Shown one piece after another: positions 46,511-54,019 of a DNA stretch of 64,000 nucleotides (the first letter of the stretch is position 1; every line of letters begins with the position of its first letter). Position numbers and translations under genes: made by a program. Origin of the DNA: Chloroflexota bacterium (lineage in GTDB: Bacteria > Chloroflexota > Dehalococcoidia > Bin125); contig JAPPJZ010000033.1 of NCBI GenBank assembly GCA_028874365.1, positions 1 to 64,000 of the forward strand, given 5' to 3'. The notes beneath the pieces were generated by a model that searched no databases, was not told the origin of the DNA, and saw only the letters and a list, made by a program, of their open reading frames with translations.

Positions 46511-47734
46511 TCAGATCACCATCCACCAGGGCGCGGCGAGCACGTTCGACGCGATCCACTCCGGTGCGTCGCCGTCGTGCAGCAACAGACCCGGCCGGCT
46601 GCGATCCTCGTACTCCTCGATAAACGTCCGCAGGTGCCTCGTGTCGCGCAGCCGCGGTCGGGCCGACGACTTCACTTCGATCGGCAGCAGCCGTCCACCG
46701 GACTCGATCACGAAGTCAACCTCCGCGCCGCTCGCCGTACGCCAGTAGTAGAGCTCGGCGGGTGCCGTCCGGCTGTCGCGCCAGGCCAGCAGGTCATGCA
46801 GCACGATGTTCTCCAGATGCTCGCCGCGCGGCTCCGTCTCCTGGCTCAGGTGCATCGCCAAGCCGGTATCGCTCCAGTACGCCTTGGGCGATTTGACCAG
46901 CCGTTTCGTGCGGTTGACGGTGTAGGCCGGTAGCCGCACGAACAGGTACGAGGTCTCCAGCAGATTGAGGTATCGGTGAGCGGTCGGTTGCGTGAGCGAG
47001 ATGTCGCGGGCCAAGTCCGACTGGTTCAAAATCTGGCCAACCCGCAGGCAGGTGGCGCGCATCACCCGGCGGAAGTCGGGCAGCGCCGAGATGTTGGCGA
47101 TGTCCTGCAGGTCACGTTCGAGATACGTGCGAACGTAGCCGTCGAACCAGATCGCGCGGTCTTGATCTCGCTCCAGCTGCAGCGCCGGCACCGGGAACCC
47201 GCCGCGCCGCGCCAGCGCGCGCCAATCCGCCTGTTCGCAGGGCTGCGAGCGCAGCAGGTCGATCCACTGCCGCTCGTCCGTCGTCAGCAGCGATTCCCAC
47301 ATCCCGCCGGGCCCGAGGCCGCGCTGCTCGCGGCGCGTCATCGGCCAGAGATTGAGGTAGCTGGCGCGTCCCGCCAGCGACTCCGACACACGTCGCATCA
47401 GCAGCAGGTTGGCCGAGCCCGTCAGCAGGAACTGCCCCGGCCGGCGCCGCCGGTCGACGGCGCGCTTGACCGCATTCATCAGCTCGGGTTCGCGCTGGAC
47501 CTCGTCCAACGTGACCGGCTGCTCACCGGCCAGCAGCAGCTCGGGGTCGTCATGCGCGGCGCTGCGTGCATCGAGATCGTCGAGCGTGATGTAGCGTCTG
47601 TGCTCGCCGGCGAGCTGTCCGACCAGGGTGCTCTTGCCGGTCTGGCGGGCGCCCGTGACCACGGCAACGGGCATCACCCGCAGCCGGTGGTCGAGGCTGT
47701 CGACGGCCAGTCGAGGTAGGAGAACATCATTCAT
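46511..47734 (-). CDS. AAA ATPase of the AAA_14/DUF4143 family
   Basis: A 407-residue protein: P-loop GARQTGKSTLVGQL near residue 30, Walker B-like PVTLDEVQREPELM, sensor LLTGSANLLLMRRV, a winged-helix region (DLARDISLTQPTAHRYLNLLE) and the C-terminal DUF4143 nuclease-like end (ASGAEVDFVIESGGRLLPIEVKSS), which matches the PD-(D/E)XK core. The family is common in bacteria and archaea; its role is unknown, and toxin or mobile-element links have been suggested. The start is the second ATG, which has a TATCAT box seven bases upstream on the minus strand. The whole promoter is covered by an ordered array of half-sites. Confidence 0.9.
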   Translation of the reverse strand: MNDVLLPRLAVDSLDHRLRVMPVAVVTGARQTGKSTLVGQLAGEHRRYITLDDLDARSAAHDDPELLLAGEQPVTLDEVQREPELMNAVKRAVDRRRRPGQFLLTGSANLLLMRRVSESLAGRASYLNLWPMTRREQRGLGPGGMWESLLTTDERQWIDLLRSQPCEQADWRALARRGGFPVPALQLERDQDRAIWFDGYVRTYLERDLQDIANISALPDFRRVMRATCLRVGQILNQSDLARDISLTQPTAHRYLNLLETSYLFVRLPAYTVNRTKRLVKSPKAYWSDTGLAMHLSQETEPRGEHLENIVLHDLLAWRDSRTAPAELYYWRTASGAEVDFVIESGGRLLPIEVKSSARPRLRDTRHLRTFIEEYEDRSRPGLLLHDGDAPEWIASNVLAAPWWMVI

Positions 47735-47821
47735 GCAGTGAATGATATCCATTCACGACCAGAATGAAAACCATTCACCATAAGCATGGAATCTATTCAT
47801 CACCTGAATGAAATACATTCA
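47728..47821 (-). promoter_or_regulatory. Operator array: nine half-sites every 11 bp
   Basis: Six-base half-sites alternate CATTCA and TGAATG at 47728, 47739, 47750, 47761, 47772, 47783, 47794, 47805 and 47816, exactly 11 bp apart. Six are perfect, those at 47761 and 47794 have one mismatch, and that at 47783 has two. Grouped in pairs they make four palindromes TGAATG-N5-CATTCA with a 22-bp period. The array covers the start codon, the TATCAT box (47742-47747) and about 75 bp upstream of the ATPase gene, so it very probably controls that gene. Phasing near one helical turn suggests a protein binding along one face of the DNA. Confidence 0.85.
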
Positions 47822-47916
47822 CGTGACCCTCTCATACCCATCTCGTGCCCCTCTCGTGCCGCTCACAGCCATCCGCGACGCCACTCACGGCCCCCAACCC
47901 CGGATCCGCAGCGGCC

Positions 47917-47928
47917 TACACTGCCGCC
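47917..47928 (+). promoter_or_regulatory. Leaderless-type promoter box of the FGE-sulfatase-domain gene
   Basis: TACACT, six bases, then ATG. It supports starting the gene at MIDVPSART rather than at an in-frame ATG 84 bp upstream. Confidence 0.55.
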
Positions 47929-48651
47929 ATGATCGACGTACCCAGCGCCCGTACCGCACCAGCCGTACCACTCATCTCCCTGCCCGGCGGCACGTTCATC
48001 ATGGGCGCCGACGACCGCCGCCGCGACGAGCGCCCCGCGCATCCCGTCAGCATCGCCCCGCTTCGAGCCGCCGAACGCCCCGTCAGCAACGACCAGTACG
48101 CCGCCTTCGTCGAGCACACCGACGCCCCGCCCCCGCCCTTCTGGTCGCAGCAACACTTCAGCATCCCCGACGCCCCCGTGGTCGGCATCTCCTGGCACGA
48201 CGCCGTCGCCTACTGTGAGTGGCTCTCGGAGCAGGTTGGTGCACGGCTCCGCCTGCCGACCGAGGCCGAGCGCGAGTACGCCGCCCGCGGCGGACTGCCG
48301 GCTGCCGACTGGCCCGAGCCATCCGCTGCCTGGCCCGATCAAGCGATCCGAGCCTCGGTCGCCACCGCCCAACATCCGCACGTCCCGTTCGACGCCTGCC
48401 GCAATGGCTTCGGCCTCTACTGCATGGCCGACAACGTGCACGAGTGGTGCTCAGACTGGTACGACCGCAGCTACTACGCGGTCTCCCCGTCCTCGACGCC
48501 GACGGGTCCGGCGAGCGGCTCGCGCCGGGCCAGCCGAGGCGGCTCCTGGCGGCACCGGATCAAGTTCACCCGCGTCAGTGCCCGCTCCAGCCTCTCACCC
48601 AACTACCGCTACAACGACTACGGCTTCCGCGTCTACGCCGACGCCGAATAG
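47929..48651 (+). CDS. FGE-sulfatase (SUMF1) domain protein, no catalytic Cys
   Basis: A 240-residue protein with the formylglycine-generating-enzyme fold: LPGGTFIMGADD, RLPTEAEREYAARGG, NGFGLYCMADNVHEWCSDWY, RASRGGSW and the final YGFRVYADAE. In real FGE, Cys residues in the stretch after RGGS bind copper and oxidise substrate; here that stretch reads RHRIKFTRVSARSSL with none. It is therefore unlikely to make formylglycine. Other members of this fold act as ergothioneine-type oxidases or as binding domains. The role is unknown. It is divergent from the ATPase gene. Confidence 0.87.
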   Translation: MIDVPSARTAPAVPLISLPGGTFIMGADDRRRDERPAHPVSIAPLRAAERPVSNDQYAAFVEHTDAPPPPFWSQQHFSIPDAPVVGISWHDAVAYCEWLSEQVGARLRLPTEAEREYAARGGLPAADWPEPSAAWPDQAIRASVATAQHPHVPFDACRNGFGLYCMADNVHEWCSDWYDRSYYAVSPSSTPTGPASGSRRASRGGSWRHRIKFTRVSARSSLSPNYRYNDYGFRVYADAE

Positions 48652-48668
48652 CCAGCGAGGAATCCGCC

Positions 48669-49679
48669 ATGCCGATCCGCACGACCGTCGTCGGTTCCTG
48701 GCCGATCCCCTTCGGCCAGCGCCTCGAGCTCAAGCGCTACTACGCCGGCGAACTCTCCGACGACGAAGCCGACGGCGTCCTCGGGACCGCCGCGCGGATC
48801 GCCATGGACGAGCAGATCGCCTGCGGACTCGACCAGATCATGGGCGGCGAGGTCTTCGCCCCCGACTTCCTCCACCACATCCCGCCCCGACTCAGTGGCC
48901 TCGAGACCCTCGCGCCGCGAGTCACCGCCAAAGGACAGCAAGGCGTCGGCCGCTACCGGGTCGTCGGCAAGGTCACTGCGCCGCGCGGCACCGGACACGC
49001 CAGAGCCTGGCGCCGCGAGCGCGCAATCGAGCCACGCCTGGACAAGGCCTCCGTCCCCTCCCCGTTGACCATCGGCGGCGGCTTCGTCACCGACCAGGAC
49101 GCGAGCGAGTCCGGACACATGAACGACCTGATCGAGGTCGTCCAGGACGAAATCGCCGACATGATCCAGAACGGCCTCGAGGAAATCCAGCTCGACGCGC
49201 CGGGCGAGGCGATCAACCTCGTCTCCGAGCGTGAGACCGCAGACGCGCTGCTCCCGCTGGTCAAGGAACCGCTCGAGCCCGCCTCCGCCATCACCCGGAC
49301 GATCCACTTCTGCCTCGGCGACATCGCCCGCAAACCCTCGATCGAAGTGCAAAACCTGCGCGCGCTGATCCCCTTCATCCAGCAGCTCGACGGGATCGTA
49401 GACCGCGTCCACGTCGAGTGTTCCTATTCCGGCCAGTGGCAGGAGCACGGCCTGCTGGCCGAGCTGCCCGACAGCATGCAGATCATCGCCGGCATCGCCG
49501 ACGTCAAATCGAAACCCGCGCCCGTGACCGAACTGCGCCAAAAGACCGAGCAACTCGCCGAGGTGATTCCGCCCGAACGCCTGCTCGTCTCGACCAGTTG
49601 CGGCGTCGGACGCGTGCCCCACGACGAAGCGATCCGGCTCATGCGCAACCTCGTCAAAGCCGCCGCGCTCGTCGCCTGA
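48669..49679 (+). CDS. MetE-like cobalamin-independent methyltransferase
   Basis: A 336-residue protein matching only the C-terminal catalytic barrel of MetE. It starts MPIRTTVVGSWPIP, with GAGGA nine bases upstream. Zinc ligands are placed as in MetE: His and Cys in TIHFCLGD, Glu in VHVECSYSG, and Cys in STSCGVGR. Short MetE-like proteins in bacteria and archaea transfer methyl or alkyl groups to thiols, sometimes homocysteine, using other donors. The thiol acceptor here is not known. It probably forms a transcript with the aldo/keto reductase 15 bp downstream. Confidence 0.87.
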   Translation: MPIRTTVVGSWPIPFGQRLELKRYYAGELSDDEADGVLGTAARIAMDEQIACGLDQIMGGEVFAPDFLHHIPPRLSGLETLAPRVTAKGQQGVGRYRVVGKVTAPRGTGHARAWRRERAIEPRLDKASVPSPLTIGGGFVTDQDASESGHMNDLIEVVQDEIADMIQNGLEEIQLDAPGEAINLVSERETADALLPLVKEPLEPASAITRTIHFCLGDIARKPSIEVQNLRALIPFIQQLDGIVDRVHVECSYSGQWQEHGLLAELPDSMQIIAGIADVKSKPAPVTELRQKTEQLAEVIPPERLLVSTSCGVGRVPHDEAIRLMRNLVKAAALVA

Positions 49680-49694
49680 CCGGAGGAGAACACG

Positions 49695-50699
49695 ATGGAA
49701 ATCAGACCACTCGGACGCACCGGCGTGCAGGTCTCCAGCCTCTGTCTCGGCTGCATGATGTTCGGCCGGCGCACCGAGCCGGAGGAGTCCTACGCGATCA
49801 TCGACCGCGCGCTCGATGCCGGCATCAACTTCCTCGACACGGCCAACGTCTACGCCCTCGGCCGCAGCGAGGAGATCACCGGCGAGGCGCTCAAGCGCAA
49901 CGGCCAGCGGCACAACATCGTCCTCGCGACCAAGGTCCACGGACAGATGGACGCCGAGGACCCCAACGCCCGCGGCAACAGCCGCCGTCACATCATCGAG
50001 CAGTGCGAGGCCAGCCTGCGCCGCCTGCAGACCGACTACATCGACCTCTACCAGCTCCACCGTCCGCAGGCCGACATCCCCATCGACGAGACCCTGCGCG
50101 CGCTCGACGACCTCGTCCGCGACGGCAAGGTCCGCTACATCGGCACCAGCAACTTCGGCGGCTGGGAACTGGTCGAATCGCTCTGGGTGGCCAAAGAGCT
50201 CGGACTCAACCGCGTCGTCTGCGAGCAGCCCGCCTACAACCTGCTCGACCGCCGGGTCGAGAGCGAACTCCTGCCCGCCGCCCGCACCTTCGGCATAGCC
50301 GTGATCCCCTGGGGACCCTTGGGCGGCGGACTGCTCAGCGGTCGCTACCAGCGAGGCGAACCGTTGCCCGCCGACGGACGCTACGCGCTCAATCAGGGCC
50401 AGCAGCAGCGAATCACCGACGGCGTCTTCGACGTCATCGAAGCGCTCTCGCCGATCGCCCAGGAGAAGGGCGCGACCCTCTCCCAGCTCGCCCTCGCCTG
50501 GTGCGAGCAGCAGCCCGGCGTCACCAGCCCGATCATCGGACCCCGCACCATGGAACAACTCGAGGACAACCTCGGCTCCGCCGACGTCACCATCACCGAC
50601 GAAGACCGCGAGCGCATCGACGCCGTCAATCCGCCCGGCTGGACGGTCACGCCCTACTACGAACTCTTCCGCCGCCCCCACCAGTACCGGATCCTGTAG
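49695..50699 (+). CDS. Aldo/keto reductase
   Basis: A 334-residue NADPH-dependent oxidoreductase of the AKR superfamily. The tetrad is present: Asp and Tyr in FLDTANVYALGRSEE, Lys in LATKVHG, and His in YQLHRPQ. The C-terminal cofactor loop (SPIIGPRTMEQLEDNL) is standard. GGAGGAG lies about seven bases before the ATG. The substrate cannot be predicted. It is closest to the tas/YghZ type by overall pattern. Confidence 0.94.
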   Translation: MEIRPLGRTGVQVSSLCLGCMMFGRRTEPEESYAIIDRALDAGINFLDTANVYALGRSEEITGEALKRNGQRHNIVLATKVHGQMDAEDPNARGNSRRHIIEQCEASLRRLQTDYIDLYQLHRPQADIPIDETLRALDDLVRDGKVRYIGTSNFGGWELVESLWVAKELGLNRVVCEQPAYNLLDRRVESELLPAARTFGIAVIPWGPLGGGLLSGRYQRGEPLPADGRYALNQGQQQRITDGVFDVIEALSPIAQEKGATLSQLALAWCEQQPGVTSPIIGPRTMEQLEDNLGSADVTITDEDRERIDAVNPPGWTVTPYYELFRRPHQYRIL

Positions 50700-50707
50700 C
50701 CCGCAAC

Positions 50708-51493
50708 CTAGTAGTAGATCCCCCGACCGACACCGCCGCCCGCCGCGATCGTGTCGCCCGTGATCGCAATCGACTTCGGCGACGCCAGGAACGCCACGAT
50801 GTTGGCGATGTCGTCCGAGTCGATGATCGTACGCACCGAGTTGCCCGACGCCATCCGCGCCTCCGCCTCCTCCAGTGAGATCCCGCTCGACTCCGCAATC
50901 TGAGCAATCCGATCCGGCGTCGCCTCGGTCCGCGTCAGACCGGGATGCACCACCGTCACATTGATCCCGTCCGGCCCCAGCTCGTCCGCCAGGTTCTTGG
51001 TCAGCGCCGCCACCGAGACGTTGCGGATCGACCCCACCGTGTTCCCGCTCCCCCGCGCCGCCAACCCGGACACGTTGACGATCCGCCCCCAACCCTGCTC
51101 CTGCATGTACGGCGCAGCCGCGCGAGAGCAGCGCAGGTAGCCCAATACTTTCACCTGCAGGTCGGCGAGCGCGTGGTCGGCCGTCAACTCCGACAGCGGC
51201 AAGGGACCGTGTACGCTGCCCGGCGAGGCCGCATTGTTGACCAGGATGTCCAGCCCGCCCAGCGCCTCGGCCGCCCCGCCGACCATCGCTTCGACCGATT
51301 CGTCATCCGCCGCGTCGTACGCGAACCACGAGATACCGCCCAGTTCCTCGGCCGCCGCCGCGAGCCGTTCGGGATCGCGAGCCGAAATCGCCACCGCGCA
51401 GCCCTCCTCGATCAACACCCGCGCGATCGCCTTGCCGATCCCCCGGCTGCCGCCGGTCACAAGGGCGCGCTTGCCCTGAAGTTGCAGGTCCAT
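50708..51493 (-). CDS. SDR-family protein lacking the YxxxK motif
   Basis: A 261-residue Rossmann protein with GGSRGIGKAIARV and ILVNNAAS. The catalytic Ser survives (NVSGLAARG), but the place of the active-site Tyr and Lys reads GSIRN, so both are lost. The C-terminus (ITGDTIAAGGGVGRGIYY) is normal. It either uses different chemistry or binds nucleotide without reduction. The metallophosphoesterase gene lies one base upstream on the same strand. Confidence 0.88.
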   Translation of the reverse strand: MDLQLQGKRALVTGGSRGIGKAIARVLIEEGCAVAISARDPERLAAAAEELGGISWFAYDAADDESVEAMVGGAAEALGGLDILVNNAASPGSVHGPLPLSELTADHALADLQVKVLGYLRCSRAAAPYMQEQGWGRIVNVSGLAARGSGNTVGSIRNVSVAALTKNLADELGPDGINVTVVHPGLTRTEATPDRIAQIAESSGISLEEAEARMASGNSVRTIIDSDDIANIVAFLASPKSIAITGDTIAAGGGVGRGIYY

Positions 51494-51494
51494 C

Positions 51495-52160
51495 TCAGGC
51501 TCCGTTCAACTCAACCGTGGGAACGACGCGCTCGTGCGGCGCCTTCAGAAACTCGTCAGCTCCGATCGCAACACCGTCCAGCGATGCCTCCGCCACATGC
51601 CCGTACTCGACCACGACGTGCTGCGGTCGAGTGGGATTGCGATGCCCCTCGCTCGGGCCCAGCGCCACGATCTCCGCCTCCAGCCGATGCGGCGTGACCG
51701 TCAGCACGCCGATCGCCCCCAGCCGCGTCGACAGGTGATGCGGCAGCGACGGACTGCCCGGATTGATCAGCAGCACGTCGTCGCGATACTCCAGCCGCTC
51801 GACATGCGTATCGCCGCCGATCAGCACGTCCACCCACTCATCGTTCAGTGACGCCGCCAGGATCTCGCCGATCGGCCGCGACTCCGGCCGCAATTCATGC
51901 GCCAGCCCGATGCGGAAGCCCTCAACGTCGAGAAACTGGTGCTCCGCCAGCCGCGGGTCGTCGAAAATGTCGTTGTTGCCCCGCACCGCCAGCACCGGCG
52001 CGAACTGCTCGCACCAGTCCAGCACCGCCGGCACCGTGATGTCGCCGCCGTGCAGGATCAGGTCAACGTCCCGCAACGCCTCCCCCGTGTCGGGTCCCAG
52101 TTCATCCATCGAGTGCAGCAGTTGCGGAAGATGAGTGTCCGAGATCAGCCCAATGCGCAT
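51495..52160 (-). CDS. Metallophosphoesterase (YfcE/MJ0936-like)
   Basis: A 221-residue phosphodiesterase of the calcineurin-like superfamily. Metal ligands are visible: ISDTHLP, LHGGDIT, VRGNNDI, GLAHE, and GGDTHVE (GHTH in most relatives). NPGSPSLPHH near the end of the core is typical of YfcE-like enzymes. A C-terminal tail of about 60 residues (HVVVEYGHVAEASLDGV) is extra. It is the first gene of a two-gene unit with the SDR-like protein. The substrate is unknown. Confidence 0.92.
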   Translation of the reverse strand: MRIGLISDTHLPQLLHSMDELGPDTGEALRDVDLILHGGDITVPAVLDWCEQFAPVLAVRGNNDIFDDPRLAEHQFLDVEGFRIGLAHELRPESRPIGEILAASLNDEWVDVLIGGDTHVERLEYRDDVLLINPGSPSLPHHLSTRLGAIGVLTVTPHRLEAEIVALGPSEGHRNPTRPQHVVVEYGHVAEASLDGVAIGADEFLKAPHERVVPTVELNGA

Positions 52161-52238
52161 GCCCGCAGGCTACGCCGGGGCTGGAATCAGCGCTAGCCTG
52201 ATCAAGCTTGCTTCCATACGACGCGGAAAGGCTGTGAG

Positions 52239-53423
52239 ATGGCACAGGAACGACTGGCGGCGATCGCCGGCATCCACGAATACCCATTGCGAGTCGCCCC
52301 CGGCGTCTCCTCCATGCAGATCAAAGCCGAGTCGATGAAGCGCGCGCTCGACGACGCCGGCCTCGATTGGGGCGACGTCGACGGACTCTACGACGCGCTC
52401 GACGGCGAAGGCGGCGGCGGACTCGGTCTCGCCGCGTATCTCGGCATCAAGCCGCGCCTGCTCGACACGACCCAGGTCGGCGGCTCCTCCTACGAGTTCC
52501 ACGCCTCCCACGCGCTGCGAGACATCGCCGCCGGACGCTGCAACGTTGCCGTCACCACCTACGGCTCGACCGCCGCATCGATGCGCGTACCGATCGGCAC
52601 CGGCGGCATGGGCCGCGGCGGCGCCTCCTGGCAGCAAAACATGGAAGCGCCCTACGGCTCGACCCTGATCGCCAACTACGCGATGGTCGCGCACCGGCAC
52701 ATGCACGAGTACGGCACGACCACCGAACAGCTCGCCCAGATCTCCGTCGCCACCCGCAAGCACGCCATGCGCAATCCCGAGGCGGTCAAGGCGATGACCG
52801 ACCTGCAGTTCGTCAAGGTCGACGAAATCACCGTCGAGGACGTGCTCGAGTCGCGCGTCATCGCCGACCCGCTGCATCTGCTCGAGTGCTGCATGATCTC
52901 CGACGGCGGCGGCGCGGCCGTTTTCGTCTCGCCCGAGATCGCGCGCGACATCAAGAAGAAGCCCGTCTGGATCATCGGCGCCGGCGAAGCCACCAAGTAC
53001 CGCGAAAACGGCGGCGACATCACCACCTCGGCCGGCGCGCAGAGCGCCCCCGCCGCCTACGGACAGGCCGGCGTCACCCCCGACGAGATCGACATCGCCA
53101 TGATCTACGACTCCTTCAGCATCACCGTCGCCGTGATGCTCGAGGACCTCGGCTTCTGCGCCAAGGGTGAGGTCGGCCAGTTCATCGAGGACGGACACCT
53201 CGCCTTCGATCAGCCCGGCCTCACGCTCAACACCGACGGTGGCGGACTCTCCTCCAACCACCCCGGCATGCGCGGACTCTTCCTGCTGCTCGAATCCGTC
53301 CGCCAGCTGCGCGGCGAATCCAACAGCCAGGTCGACGGAGCCAAACTCGCCGTCGCTCACGGCAACGGAGGACTCCTCGGAGGAACCCACACCGGAGGAA
53401 CCGTCATCCTCGCCGCCGACTGA
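52239..53423 (+). CDS. Thiolase-fold protein (SCP-x-like)
   Basis: A 394-residue thiolase-superfamily protein. The fold is clear (HASHALRDIAAGRCNVAVTTYGST, AMVAHRHMHEYGTTTEQLA, CCMISDGGGAAVF, GLTLNTDGGGLSSNHPG, VAHGNGGLLGG). The nucleophile Cys region, usually ExxCASG, reads VGGSSYEF, so the Cys is absent. The C-terminal HGNGG keeps the His. Such proteins pair with DUF35 OB-fold partners, as here, and may act in retro-aldol cleavage of sterol-like side chains. GGAAAGG lies nine bases before the ATG. Confidence 0.87.
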   Translation: MAQERLAAIAGIHEYPLRVAPGVSSMQIKAESMKRALDDAGLDWGDVDGLYDALDGEGGGGLGLAAYLGIKPRLLDTTQVGGSSYEFHASHALRDIAAGRCNVAVTTYGSTAASMRVPIGTGGMGRGGASWQQNMEAPYGSTLIANYAMVAHRHMHEYGTTTEQLAQISVATRKHAMRNPEAVKAMTDLQFVKVDEITVEDVLESRVIADPLHLLECCMISDGGGAAVFVSPEIARDIKKKPVWIIGAGEATKYRENGGDITTSAGAQSAPAAYGQAGVTPDEIDIAMIYDSFSITVAVMLEDLGFCAKGEVGQFIEDGHLAFDQPGLTLNTDGGGLSSNHPGMRGLFLLLESVRQLRGESNSQVDGAKLAVAHGNGGLLGGTHTGGTVILAAD

Positions 53424-53442
53424 CGCGCTCCCGCCCGATTTC

Positions 53443-53491
53443 CCTCTCCCCCCGCGCAGCAGGGGGAGATGCCGAAGGCAGAGGGGGGCAT
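53443..53491 (+). repeat. Palindromic repeat, family A
   Basis: A 49-bp copy between the thiolase and DUF35 genes, differing from the 32300 copy by about one base. It separates two genes that would otherwise be adjacent. Confidence 0.8.
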
Positions 53492-53516
53492 CCCCCCAAC
53501 GAAAGCGATAACGAAC

Positions 53517-53930
53517 ATGGCCAACCGACCACAACCCAGCTTCCCCGAGCCCGACACCCAGCACTTCTGGGACGGCTGCAAGGCAGGCGAACTCCGCTAC
53601 CAGACCGACTCCGACGGCAACGTCGTCTTCTACCCGCGCGGACACTCGACCGTCACCGGCGACCGCGAGCTGAGCTGGAACGTCTCCTCCGGTCTCGGCA
53701 GCGTCTACACCTACTCCGTCGTCCGCCAGAACCGCATGCCCGGATTCCAGGAGCTCGGCGCCTACGCCGTCGCCTACATCGACCTCGACGAGGGCTTCCG
53801 CATGATGAGCACCATCGTCGGCGTCGACGACCCGACCAGCGACATCCACATCGGCCAGCGGGTGAAAGTCGAGTTCGAGGAACAGGCGGGAGAAGACTCC
53901 TACCCAATCCCCGTCTTCCGGCCCGTATGA
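53517..53930 (+). CDS. DUF35 OB-fold protein, thiolase partner
   Basis: A 137-residue protein starting MANRPQPSFPEPDTQHFWDG. The N-terminal helices and OB-fold (LGSVYTYSVVRQNRMPGF, YAVAYIDLDEGFRMMSTIVG, IHIGQRVKVEFEE) match acyl-CoA-associated DUF35. The usual four-Cys rubredoxin-like knuckle is missing; that region reads GELRYQTDSDGNVVFYPRG. The ATG start is chosen because the upstream frame runs into the repeat. It probably forms a complex with the thiolase-fold protein encoded just before. Confidence 0.88.
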   Translation: MANRPQPSFPEPDTQHFWDGCKAGELRYQTDSDGNVVFYPRGHSTVTGDRELSWNVSSGLGSVYTYSVVRQNRMPGFQELGAYAVAYIDLDEGFRMMSTIVGVDDPTSDIHIGQRVKVEFEEQAGEDSYPIPVFRPV

Positions 53931-54006
53931 TGCGGCGAATGTGTTCTAGGACACACGTTCTTATTCCAGAACAGTCCGGAATCCCCGACTGAGCCCGCTG
54001 AGCCGA

Positions 54007-54019
54007 TACGCTCTGGTTC
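54007..54019 (+). promoter_or_regulatory. Leaderless-type promoter box of the ABC exporter
   Basis: TACGCT, seven bases, then ATG. Upstream at 53957-53972 is an inverted repeat GTTCT-N6-AGAAC that could bind a regulator. Confidence 0.5.

Noticed and set aside
47728-47821. CRISPR-like array or plasmid iterons
   Set aside because: Half-sites are only 6 bp with 5-bp gaps and alternate in orientation; there is no spacer diversity, no cas or rep gene, and the array lies over a promoter.
47808-48218. Protein gene starting within the operator array
   Set aside because: Basic, repeat-like translation overlapping the FGE-domain gene in another frame; no ribosome-binding site.
48633-51092. 819-residue open frame on the minus strand
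   Set aside because: It is low-complexity Gly/Asp/Val-rich translation opposite the clear MetE-like and aldo/keto reductase genes.
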